Source of the DNA: an uncultured bacterium
GTDB taxonomy: Bacteria; Bacillota; Clostridia; Lachnospirales; Lachnospiraceae
Length of the DNA stretch: 64,000 nt
Direction of reading: 5' to 3'
Assembly: GCA_905214875.1 (NCBI GenBank)
Contig: CAJMNR010000016.1
Location: 8,533-72,532, forward strand
The notes under the pieces: model-generated
Told to the model about the DNA's origin: nothing
Databases searched by the model: none
The model's input: the letters and a program-made list of their open reading frames with translations, nothing else
In this document: in pieces, positions 24,684 to 32,238 of the stretch
Layout of the letters: the number at the start of each line of letters is the position of its first letter
How positions within the stretch are numbered: position 1 is the first letter of the stretch
Translations under genes and position numbers: made by a program

Positions 24684-26279
24684 TTAATTCTTTTTGAATT
24701 CTGTAAGCTTAAGTCCTTCATTACGTTCAAGCACTGTCTGGATACTCCATTGGTGGATAAAAATTAATAAAGGATTTCCTTTTAAGTCTTTTATCTTCTT
24801 CGTATCACTTGTTACACGAAGGCTTGGTACATCAACTTCACCTTCTGAAGTATCAATCCAACGAATGTGTTCGTAAGCCAATGGCTCAAGACGGATTTCA
24901 ACGTTGTATTCATTTTCAAGACGGTATTTTAATACATCAAATTGAAGAGTACCTACTACACCAACGATAATTTCTTCCATACCTGTGTTAAACTCTTGGA
25001 AGATTTGGATTGCACCTTCTTGGGCAATCTGAGAAATACCTTTAATAAATTGTTTTCTCTTCATCGTATCCACTTGTCTTACTTTTGCAAAATGCTCAGG
25101 TGCAAATGTTGGGATACCTTCATATGCGAATTTCTTTCCTGGGCTAACAATCGTATCACCGATAGAGAATACACCTGGATCGAATACACCGATGATATCT
25201 CCTGCAAATGCTTCTTCTACGTGCTTTCTTTCATCTGCCATCATCTGTTGTGGTTGGCTGAGACGCATCTTTTTATTTCCTTGTACATGGAATACATCCA
25301 TTCCTGCTTCAAACTTACCAGAACAGATTCTCATAAATGCGATTCTATCACGATGTGCTTTATTCATATTCGCCTGAATCTTGAATACGAATGCAGAGAA
25401 ATCTTCGCTCATTGGATCTATTACACCTTCGTCTGACTTACGTGGAAGTGGAGAAGATGTCATATTTAAAAAGTGATTTAAGAATGTTTCAACACCAAAG
25501 TTTGTTAATGCAGAACCAAAGAATACTGGAGATAATTTACCTTGGCTTACAAGATCCATATCGAACTCATCACTTGCACCATCAAGTAATTCAATCTCAT
25601 CATTTAAGATGTCATGGTATTCTTTTGTAATTAAGTCATCAAGTGCTGGATCACCAAGTTCTACTTCGATTGTCTCAACTTCTTTTTGACCGTTATTGGC
25701 AGCCATGAAACGGCTGATTTTTTTCGTTTGACGATCGTAAACACCTTTGAAGTTCTTACCACAACCGATTGGCCAGTTTACTGGACATGTCCTGATTCCT
25801 AATACATCTTCGATATCACTTAATAATTCAAATGGATCATTTGCTTCACGGTCCATCTTATTGATGAATGTAAAGATTGGGATGTTACGCATAACGCAAA
25901 CTTTGAATAACTTGATTGTCTGTGCTTCAACACCCTTGGAAGCATCGATAACCATTACCGCAGAATCCGCCGCCATAAGTGTACGGTACGTATCTTCAGA
26001 GAAATCCTGGTGACCTGGCGTATCAAGAATGTTGATACAGTAGCCATCATAGTTAAATTGTAATACGGAAGAAGTAACAGAGATACCTCTTTCTTTTTCG
26101 ATTTCCATCCAGTCAGATACTGCATGTTTCGCTGTCTTTTTACCTTTTACCGAACCAGCAAGATTAATTGCACCACCGTATAATAGGAATTTTTCTGTTA
26201 ATGTTGTCTTACCAGCATCCGGATGCGAAATAATGGCAAACGTTCTTCTTTTTGTAATTTCATCTCTCAAATTAGCCAA
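24684..26279 (-). CDS. prfC: Peptide chain release factor 3
   Basis: A 531-residue translational GTPase that recycles RF1/RF2 after termination. G1 ISHPDAGKTTLTEK (about 18-31), G3 DTPGHQDFSEDTYR and G4 FINKMDRE (about 140) are clear; length and C-terminal domains match RF3. The start is TTG at 26279, with GAGGAGG 8 nt upstream. The gene is bracketed by two related palindromic elements. Confidence 0.95.
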   Translation of the reverse strand: MANLRDEITKRRTFAIISHPDAGKTTLTEKFLLYGGAINLAGSVKGKKTAKHAVSDWMEIEKERGISVTSSVLQFNYDGYCINILDTPGHQDFSEDTYRTLMAADSAVMVIDASKGVEAQTIKLFKVCVMRNIPIFTFINKMDREANDPFELLSDIEDVLGIRTCPVNWPIGCGKNFKGVYDRQTKKISRFMAANNGQKEVETIEVELGDPALDDLITKEYHDILNDEIELLDGASDEFDMDLVSQGKLSPVFFGSALTNFGVETFLNHFLNMTSSPLPRKSDEGVIDPMSEDFSAFVFKIQANMNKAHRDRIAFMRICSGKFEAGMDVFHVQGNKKMRLSQPQQMMADERKHVEEAFAGDIIGVFDPGVFSIGDTIVSPGKKFAYEGIPTFAPEHFAKVRQVDTMKRKQFIKGISQIAQEGAIQIFQEFNTGMEEIIVGVVGTLQFDVLKYRLENEYNVEIRLEPLAYEHIRWIDTSEGEVDVPSLRVTSDTKKIKDLKGNPLLIFIHQWSIQTVLERNEGLKLTEFKKN

Positions 26280-26404
26280 GGGAAATGCCTCCTCATATTC
26301 TTAGTCATTTATGTTAAAATTTGTAGTTTTTTAATAGGTTTCGTCTATTTGCAAAACAGTTTCATTCTATCGTCTTATTGGGTGTTTGTCAAGGTTGCAT
26401 GTTT

Positions 26405-26576
26405 GGCTGACGCATCGAGGACTTCATTAAGTGCATTTAAGAAAAATATCAAAGTTTTCAGTATAAAAATTGGAGGTCCGTGCAATACCTGACGGTATGC
26501 ACGCCCTCCAATTTTCATATCAAAACGCTTAATTTGTTTTTCTTAAATGCACTCTGAACTCTCAAGTGCGTCAGCC
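26405..26576. repeat. 172-bp palindromic (MITE-like) element
   Basis: Both ends read GGCTGACGCA inward and the two arms match over about 80 nt: GTGCATTTAAGAAAAA, then GTTTT, then AAAATTGGAGG and CGTGC-ATACC at the apex. It lies between the stop of the trigger-factor-like gene and prfC. No reading frame is seen. It could be a mobile miniature element or a large folded 3' RNA. Confidence 0.88.
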
Positions 26577-26581
26577 CCAAT

Positions 26582-27757
26582 TTATTTAGCTTCTGCTGTT
26601 GCAGTTGGTGCTGGAGTTGCTGTTGCTGATGCTTTAACAACTTTGTCATTCTTTACAAGGAATTCTCCAACTTTACTGTAGAGAACTTCTTGTTTAATAT
26701 TTAAGTCTACTGCATCACCGAAGCTTTGTTTTAATTCATCTTCGCTTGCTGCATTATAAGCTTTTAAATAATAGTCTAATTTTTCTTTGTAATCTTCATC
26801 GCTTACAGTGATATTTTCTTGTTTCGCAATGGCTTGTACAACCATTACTTGTTTTAACATATCTTGTGCACTCTTTGTTACGATTTCTGATTCCCAAGTT
26901 TCTGCTGTATAGTTATATGTTTTATATAAATCTTCTACAGTCATTCCGTAAGCAGTTGCCATGTTGTTATAATAGTTTGTTACAATGCTCTTATAATAAT
27001 CCATTTGATCGGATGGGTATTCTTTTACAGTTGCTTTTTCAATAGCAGCTTGGACTGCATTAGTCGCTTCTTGTTGTGCTTTCTTTTCTTTTGCTGCTGT
27101 TTCAAGAGACTTTCTTACTTCTTTCTTGTACTCAGCTACTGTCTTTGATGTCTTAGATAATGTGCTTGCTACATATTTATCTGTTAATTCAGGAACATTT
27201 TGTTTGGATACCTTGTTAAGCGTAATTGTAAATACAGCATCTTTTCCAGCTAAATCTGTTTTTTGATAGCTTTCTGGGAATGTTACGTTAATATCGAATG
27301 TTTCACCTGTTTTATGACCAATAACTCCGTCATCAAAACCATCAATATATCCGCTGCTTCCAAGTACGATATCAACGCCTTCAGCTGTACCACCATCAAA
27401 CGCTGTTCCATCAACTTTACCAACATAGTCAATGTTTACTTTGTCAGTTTTCTTTGCTTTATAATTCTTATCTTGCTCGTCCCAAGTTGTATTATCTTGT
27501 AATGTACTGTTGATTTTCGCTTCCACTTGCTTATCGGTTACTGTATCACTAACCTCTTCAATTGTGAGTCCTTTATATTCTCCTAGCGTAACATAACCTG
27601 TTAAATCTGCAGATAGCATCTTTGTTTCGTCAATGCTTGCTGTTGCACTTGGACTTGCAGATGCGTCGCTATCGTTGCCCTTATTAGTTGATTTGCATGC
27701 AACCATAGAGCAAGCTAAAACTGCAGTCAAAGTAAGTAGTACTATTTTCTTTTTCAT
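26582..27757 (-). CDS. Trigger-factor-like FKBP prolyl isomerase, lipoprotein
   Basis: A 391-residue protein. The signal peptide ends in lipobox SMVACKS, so it is anchored outside the membrane. The region after the signal (YVTLGEYKGLTIEEV) and the FKBP domain (KVNIDYVGKVDGTAFDGG, then GYIDGFDDGVIGHKTGE) resemble the middle of trigger factor. The following helical part (about 200-375) resembles its chaperone arms. The ribosome-binding N-domain is missing, replaced by the lipoprotein signal. It is probably an extracytoplasmic foldase, by analogy with PrsA. The C-terminus is an Ala/Thr/Pro-rich tail. ATG at 27757 has AAAGGAA upstream; an in-frame ATG 24 codons earlier is not credible before a signal peptide. 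Confidence 0.88.
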   Translation of the reverse strand: MKKKIVLLTLTAVLACSMVACKSTNKGNDSDASASPSATASIDETKMLSADLTGYVTLGEYKGLTIEEVSDTVTDKQVEAKINSTLQDNTTWDEQDKNYKAKKTDKVNIDYVGKVDGTAFDGGTAEGVDIVLGSSGYIDGFDDGVIGHKTGETFDINVTFPESYQKTDLAGKDAVFTITLNKVSKQNVPELTDKYVASTLSKTSKTVAEYKKEVRKSLETAAKEKKAQQEATNAVQAAIEKATVKEYPSDQMDYYKSIVTNYYNNMATAYGMTVEDLYKTYNYTAETWESEIVTKSAQDMLKQVMVVQAIAKQENITVSDEDYKEKLDYYLKAYNAASEDELKQSFGDAVDLNIKQEVLYSKVGEFLVKNDKVVKASATATPAPTATAEAK

Positions 27758-27970
27758 TATACGTTCCTTTCTTCCCTTTATGATTTTCTCTTTTTTTCTT
27801 CTCATTATTATTACCATCTGATTTTCCACTATTCAATGAAAGGGAATTAGTATTGTAATAACTAAGATGTGCTTCTCGTTAAAGAAGGCCTTCTCTTGTA
27901 ATGAAATTAATTGCCTTTCACTAAAGATGCCTTTTATGTATAGGGAACGTTTCCTTTAAATACATAAAAA
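27758..27970 (-). other. Leader of the trigger-factor-like gene
   Basis: AT-rich DNA with short inverted repeats (such as GGAAACGTTCCC near 27940) but no supported gene. It may hold the promoter, which I could not pinpoint. Confidence 0.4.
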
Positions 27971-28110
27971 AGAGTTTTGTTTTCAAAACTCTCCCCGCTT
28001 AAACGCATCATGAAGTGATATACTCCTTATGCGTGAATGTGCATCTTTCGCCTTTCTCTCTAGGGCGTTTTCATAGTTCGGAAACTTCACGAAGAGCAGG
28101 TACTTAGCGA
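27971..28110 (-). ncRNA. Candidate structured RNA or repeat ending in a terminator
   Basis: On the minus strand, after the terminator of the unknown gene, about 140 nt contain paired segments (CGCC with GGCG; ACGCAT with ATGCGT). They end in GAGAGTTTTG-AAAA-CAAAACTCT followed by TTTTTT (27971-27998). No frame longer than 25 codons fits, and no promoter was found. It could be a leader, an sRNA or an intergenic repeat. Confidence 0.4.
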
Positions 28111-28118
28111 TGAAAAAC

Positions 28119-28167
28119 AAGACTATCTTTTTTATAACATATTTGAATATAAAAAGATAGTCTTGCC
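28119..28167 (-). terminator. Terminator after the unknown gene
   Basis: AAGACTATCTTTTT pairs with AAAAAGATAGTCTT on the minus strand, then GTTTTT. Confidence 0.85.
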
Positions 28168-28203
28168 ATGTTAAATTTATTTACTTTTCACATTTTTTGT
28201 AAA

Positions 28204-28797
28204 TTATGCTCCAAGTACCTTAATCTGATGAAACAGTAACTTTGTTTCATCTCTAGGTATCATGTTTCGCTTTGTCTCTTGTACTATGCTCCAGTAAAAG
28301 ATTAAATTCTTTCCGAATTCTATCTCTGTTGCTGCTCGTTTCTTTAGCTGTTTTGCATAATCAATGAGTGTAAGTGTTTCCTCTCGTGTCATATAATCTT
28401 CATCACCGAAAATCTCAATGCTATCTTGTCGAAAAATAATAGTTTCGTTTACTCTGTGATTCTTTTTCAGATTCTCAATCTTACCTTCCACTGCTTCAAT
28501 TACGATTCGATCATAAGAAAGATCAATGGTACCGCTTTTCACTGCAGTGTAATACGGGTAATAGATCAGCATCCTTTTGTGCTTTAAGTTGCTATATTCG
28601 GACGAGATATACGCCTTTGCCTCACTAGAAGTAATCCCTATGCGACCATAGATTTTACCTTGATTCGGCTGATAAGGTTCATTTTTTACCGTCCACAATA
28701 TGGAATCATCTAATGTAGCTGTTGTATGACATGGTTCCCAAGGTATCGTCGGTAAGTCTAAGTAATCAAGGATATAAGAATTTTGTAATACATACAT
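28204..28797 (-). CDS. Unknown conserved-looking protein
   Basis: A 197-residue soluble protein that I do not recognise. It has no signal peptide or membrane segment. It opens with YVLQNSYILDYLDLPTIPWEP and has a likely beta-rich middle (KRMLIYYPYYTAVKSGTIDL, then RIVIEAVEGKIENLKK). A helical region (TREETLTLIDYAKQLKKRA) precedes a basic C-terminus. RBS AGGAG lies 6 nt before ATG and a strong terminator follows, so it is a real single-gene unit. No functional inference can be made from its neighbours. Confidence 0.7.
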   Translation of the reverse strand: MYVLQNSYILDYLDLPTIPWEPCHTTATLDDSILWTVKNEPYQPNQGKIYGRIGITSSEAKAYISSEYSNLKHKRMLIYYPYYTAVKSGTIDLSYDRIVIEAVEGKIENLKKNHRVNETIIFRQDSIEIFGDEDYMTREETLTLIDYAKQLKKRAATEIEFGKNLIFYWSIVQETKRNMIPRDETKLLFHQIKVLGA

Positions 28798-28923
28798 ACT
28801 ATTCTCCTTTTTTCGACTTTCGGTGATTACTAATAGTATTCCTCATTGTTATATAGGTATGCCTCATAGTATTAGTATTATGAGTCCAAAATAGTAAGCA
28901 TCTTCTATTTTTCTTTCATTTTT

Positions 28924-29841
28924 TTACAAAATCGTTGCCGCTAATATTGGAATGGAAATCAGTGATACTACCGTTCCTATAAATGTGCCTTTTGCAACTA
29001 ATGCACCGTCGGAATTAAATTCATTGCATAGCAAGGTAACGTTGCTTGCCGTAGGCATTCCTGTTATGACCACAAGCACTCCAAGTAACATTTTATCTTT
29101 AATGACAGCAAAAAAGATCAAAAACACAAGCACTGGAAGCACTAACATTTTAATTACGGCAAACAAATACATTTTCCAATCAAGAAATACCTCCTTTGTT
29201 GGCACTAATGCAAGATTCGAACCGATTGTAACCATCGCAAGCGGCGTCGTAATATTTCCCAGCATGGAAACGGTTTCATTAAAAACATAAGGTGTCTTTA
29301 TACTTCCAAAATAAAGGATCAATGTAATGATAGATGCAACCGATACTGGATTGATTACTTTCTTTAAATCTATATTCTTTATCGTTTCCCCGCTGACTAG
29401 AATTACTCCATATGTAAAGACAAGCAGGTTAAATGGTATGATAAAGATTCCAATATAGAACACAGCACTTGGACCGTAAATTGCATTTACAACAGGAATT
29501 CCCATAAATCCAAGATTTGAAAATACAAGCATCGCCTGGTACACGTTTTTTTCTGCTTTAAAAAATGGAATCAATTTTATCACAAGCATGGAAAGAATCG
29601 GCATCACAATAAAATAGGCAACTCCTATTAATATAATATAAATGGTATGTAACTTTGTTCCTACAATCTGCCCACTTGTTACTGTATTTAAAATAAGTGC
29701 AGGATTCGCTACATAGATTACGACTCTAGACATGACCTTGTTGCTCTCTTGTGTAAACACTTTGGCCTTTCCTGTGATATAGCCAACCATTATCATAAGA
29801 AATAAGATAATCATTTGGCTAATTATTTTAGACATGTCCAT
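28924..29841 (-). CDS. AEC (auxin efflux carrier) family transporter
   Basis: A 305-residue membrane protein with about ten helices in two inverted halves. It shows the family's unwound-helix patterns NPALILNTV (about 49-57) and FSNLGFMGIPVVNAIYG (about 105-121) in the first half. The second-half patterns are ITTPLAMVTIGSNLA and TGMPTASNVTLLCNEF. Bacterial members move malate, other dicarboxylates or related anions; the substrate here is unknown. RBS GGAGGA lies 8 nt upstream. Confidence 0.88.
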   Translation of the reverse strand: MDMSKIISQMIILFLMIMVGYITGKAKVFTQESNKVMSRVVIYVANPALILNTVTSGQIVGTKLHTIYIILIGVAYFIVMPILSMLVIKLIPFFKAEKNVYQAMLVFSNLGFMGIPVVNAIYGPSAVFYIGIFIIPFNLLVFTYGVILVSGETIKNIDLKKVINPVSVASIITLILYFGSIKTPYVFNETVSMLGNITTPLAMVTIGSNLALVPTKEVFLDWKMYLFAVIKMLVLPVLVFLIFFAVIKDKMLLGVLVVITGMPTASNVTLLCNEFNSDGALVAKGTFIGTVVSLISIPILAATIL

Positions 29842-29936
29842 ATGTATCTTCCTCCAATTTGATTTCTTTTGACAAAATATCTACTCCATCTACTTACTAT
29901 AATTTTATTTTTTCTCTAATGCAAGGATTTTTTTGC

Positions 29937-29966
29937 TTGACATTTAACTTGTCCTGTGCATATACT
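29937..29966 (+). promoter_or_regulatory. ribU promoter
   Basis: -35 TTGACA (29937-29942) and -10 TATACT (29961-29966) with an 18-bp spacer, about 20 nt before the riboswitch. Confidence 0.75.
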
Positions 29967-29984
29967 AACAACGTAAACTAAATA

Positions 29985-30100
29985 AGTTCTTCGGGGTAGG
30001 GTGAAAGTCCCAACCGGCGGTATAGTCCGCGACCCACTTTTTTGTGGCTGATTTGGTGCAATTCCAAAACCGACAGTAAAGTCTGGATGAGAGAAGATAA
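29985..30100 (+). promoter_or_regulatory. FMN riboswitch
   Basis: The conserved RFN core is present in order: TCTTCGGGGTAGGGTGAA, GTCCCAACCGGCGGTA, GTCCGCGACCC, a variable arm, GATTTGGTGCAATTCC, AACCGACAGT, AGTCTGGATGAGAGAAGA. It senses FMN and should switch off ribU when FMN is plentiful. Confidence 0.97.
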
Positions 30101-30118
30101 TTTGATTGTTAAAGATGC

Positions 30119-30148
30119 CTCGGAATATAGTATTCCGAGATTTTTTAT
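30119..30148 (+). terminator. Riboswitch-controlled terminator
   Basis: CTCGGAATA-TAG-TATTCCGAG followed by ATTTTTTATTTTT. This is the expression platform of the FMN riboswitch. Confidence 0.9.
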
Positions 30149-30170
30149 TTTTAGCACAATCAAACCCGGA

Positions 30171-30204
30171 GAAGTTGCACATAATAGTGGCGACTTCTTT
30201 TTTT
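30171..30204 (+). terminator. Second terminator-like hairpin in the ribU leader
   Basis: GAAGTTGC pairs with GCGACTTC (one G-T) around 11 nt, followed by seven T. It lies between the first terminator and ribU. Confidence 0.7.
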
Positions 30205-30351
30205 ACGCGAACAACAAGCCAAACAGATTGTTAGATCACCTTTTTGGCTGTCGCGATTACTAGAAAAACACGTTCATCGCGTTTCTCTGGTTCTTCTAAA
30301 AGAGCTTAGCTTACATGTTTAGTAACTTTTATCTTTAGGAGGATGATTATT

Positions 30352-30960
30352 ATGAATCAAACACGTGTTTTTAGCACAAAAAATCTAGTTTTAATGGGAA
30401 TGCTTGGCGCCCTATCCGCCGTTTTAATGTTATTTAAATTCCCTGTCCCATTTGCACTAAGTTTTTATTCCATAGACTTTAGTGAAGTTCCTGTCTTAAT
30501 CGGTGCTTTTGCCTTAAGTCCTGTAGCTGGTATCATTATAGAATTGCTTAAGAATCTTCTTAATCTTTTACTTAACGGTACTACTACTGCATGCGTCGGC
30601 GAACTTGCAAACTTTATCTCAGGGTCCATTCTAGTATTTACTGCTGCGTCTATTTATCATCACAATAAGACTAGAAAAAATGCAATCATCGGATTAACTG
30701 TAGCAACGATCATTATGAGTATCGCTTCTTGTTTTATCAATTACTATATTACTCTTCCAGCATATTTCCTTGCATTTAACATGAACTGGGATACAATTAT
30801 GAATATGTCCAAAGAAATTAGCGGCTCAATTACAAGTCCAATGACATACTTAGTACTTTCCGTACTTCCATTTAACTTATTAAAATGTGGTTTATCCTCT
30901 ATAATCACATTACTCTTATATAAATATGTTTCCCCAATCTTAAAGGGAACTGCTCGATAA
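30352..30960 (+). CDS. ribU: Riboflavin ECF transporter S component
   Basis: A 202-residue, six-helix membrane protein. The motif FALSFYSIDFSEVPVLIGAFALSP and the later GELANFISGS match RibU-type ECF S components, which capture riboflavin and share the EcfAA'T module encoded elsewhere. The FMN riboswitch upstream independently supports riboflavin as substrate. ATG at 30352 has AGGAGG 8 nt upstream; an ATG at 30343 overlaps that ribosome site and is not the start. A second hairpin and about 150 nt of leader separate it from the riboswitch. Confidence 0.93.
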   Translation: MNQTRVFSTKNLVLMGMLGALSAVLMLFKFPVPFALSFYSIDFSEVPVLIGAFALSPVAGIIIELLKNLLNLLLNGTTTACVGELANFISGSILVFTAASIYHHNKTRKNAIIGLTVATIIMSIASCFINYYITLPAYFLAFNMNWDTIMNMSKEISGSITSPMTYLVLSVLPFNLLKCGLSSIITLLLYKYVSPILKGTAR

Positions 30961-30974
30961 ATGAGAACAAAAAG

Positions 30975-31006
30975 ACAAGGTGCCTTCTTTCTAGATGGCA
31001 CCTTGT
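30975..31006. terminator. Bidirectional terminator, ribU and patatin genes
   Basis: ACAAGGTGCC pairs with GGCACCTTGT between converging genes. Confidence 0.85.
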
Positions 31007-31014
31007 AACTTCTT

Positions 31015-32046
31015 TTACTTAGACGAATTTTTTTCTTCTTTAATAAGCAGTTTTGCAAACGCTTTTAACTCACTGTCTTTTTCTTTCACTAATGCATCGC
31101 CAATCTGAATCATTTTCTCTATCGCTTTAGCAGACACATCCTCCATTTTAGGCACCTCATCCTCCATGTGTTTTTCAATTCTTAAATACTGATCGGAACA
31201 ATGTAGTGTATCAAAGATTTTTTTCACTTGATACTCTACGGTGCCTTCGCTTCCATCCATTAAAATATCCAAAATTGCAAATGCCCATTTCGTATATCCC
31301 CAATGCTTCACGCTACGATAATCGTAATAGGTTGGATTGCTGGCATTGCCAATGCTTAATAACATCGTATCTTTGATTTCTGTATGATGTGGCATCTTCA
31401 TGCTTTCCACAAGCAGGCACAAAGCCGGGTTATTGGCAATCACACCTCCATCTATATAGCAATTATTTGGACAATTTTCATTATAAATCTGTTTCGGTGG
31501 AAAGTAAGTTGGTGCTGCTGTAGACGCCAACACAATATCTTTCATTAAATAGTTCTCTTTCTCCCATCCCTTATTTGATAAGGTGCTAAAAAATACAGCT
31601 TTATGATTAGACGTATTATAGGATGTACATAAACAATCTTTTCTCATATCCGATAATGTCAAATCTTTAAAATACTGGGATAGCAGCTTTTCAAAAGGCT
31701 TGCTTGTATACCTCGATCCAAATAATCCAAACATCGTATTCAGCGGATAAAGTGTCCTCTTCTTAAAGATTTCTTTCCCATGCTCTTTATATAATGAAAC
31801 AATATCGCTGGCAGAGTACTTCGCATTTCCACAATCATCTGGCGTAAGAAGAAGTGCTGTAATAATTGCGCCTGTACTTGTGCCACCAATCAAATCGAAA
31901 TAATCACTAATTACTGCATTTTCATTCTTCGAATAAATTCTAAGCAGTTCTTCCAGCCGTTGCAACACAATGGCAGAAATGATACCCTTCATTCCCCCAC
32001 CGTCAATCGATAAAATTCGTACCATTTCGTCTTTCCCATAACTCAT
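31015..32046 (-). CDS. Patatin-like phospholipase
   Basis: A 343-residue patatin-family acyl hydrolase. The oxyanion loop is SIDGGGMKGI (about 13-22), the nucleophile Ser lies in GGTSTGAI (about 54-61) and the catalytic Asp in YIDGGVIANNPA (about 198-209), forming the Ser-Asp dyad. No signal peptide or membrane helix is present, so it should act in the cytoplasm on membrane lipids. Related enzymes serve as CBASS effectors (CapV), but no nucleotidyltransferase is nearby, so a housekeeping lipase is the simpler call. The start may be the ATG at 32025 instead (MVRILSIDGGG), since neither has a strong ribosome site. Confidence 0.88.
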   Translation of the reverse strand: MSYGKDEMVRILSIDGGGMKGIISAIVLQRLEELLRIYSKNENAVISDYFDLIGGTSTGAIITALLLTPDDCGNAKYSASDIVSLYKEHGKEIFKKRTLYPLNTMFGLFGSRYTSKPFEKLLSQYFKDLTLSDMRKDCLCTSYNTSNHKAVFFSTLSNKGWEKENYLMKDIVLASTAAPTYFPPKQIYNENCPNNCYIDGGVIANNPALCLLVESMKMPHHTEIKDTMLLSIGNASNPTYYDYRSVKHWGYTKWAFAILDILMDGSEGTVEYQVKKIFDTLHCSDQYLRIEKHMEDEVPKMEDVSAKAIEKMIQIGDALVKEKDSELKAFAKLLIKEEKNSSK

Positions 32047-32123
32047 CTTATTATTAGTATATGCAAAAGTATATTTTTGGTGTATATGGTAACATTTACA
32101 TGTTTAATTTTCTTTATATTATA

Positions 32124-32152
32124 TTGACAGTTTTTTTGTCGTTTTATAGAAT
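32124..32152 (+). promoter_or_regulatory. Promoter of the sodium symporter gene
   Basis: TTGACA (32124-32129), 17 bp, TAGAAT (32147-32152), upstream of a strong GAGGAGG ribosome site. Confidence 0.7.
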
Positions 32153-32238
32153 GTATCCCATGTACTTTATCAATTTAAAGTTTTAAATAATTAATCAAAA
32201 GAATTAATTGCTATATATAAAAAGAGGAGGACAATATT

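Noticed and set aside
24942..25436. Cys/Phe-rich plus-strand frame inside prfC
   Set aside because: Antisense shadow of a clearly conserved gene, without ribosome site or promoter.
27971..28110. Glycine riboswitch, suggested by GGAGAG
   Set aside because: The rest of the glycine aptamer core is absent and the downstream gene has no link to glycine.
29916..30182. Minus-strand frames across the riboswitch
   Set aside because: They run antisense through the FMN aptamer and terminator; structured RNA explains the conservation.
31015..32046. Patatin as a CBASS effector (CapV-like)
   Set aside because: No CD-NTase, Cap2 or Cap3 gene is within reach; neighbours are ribU and a sodium symporter.
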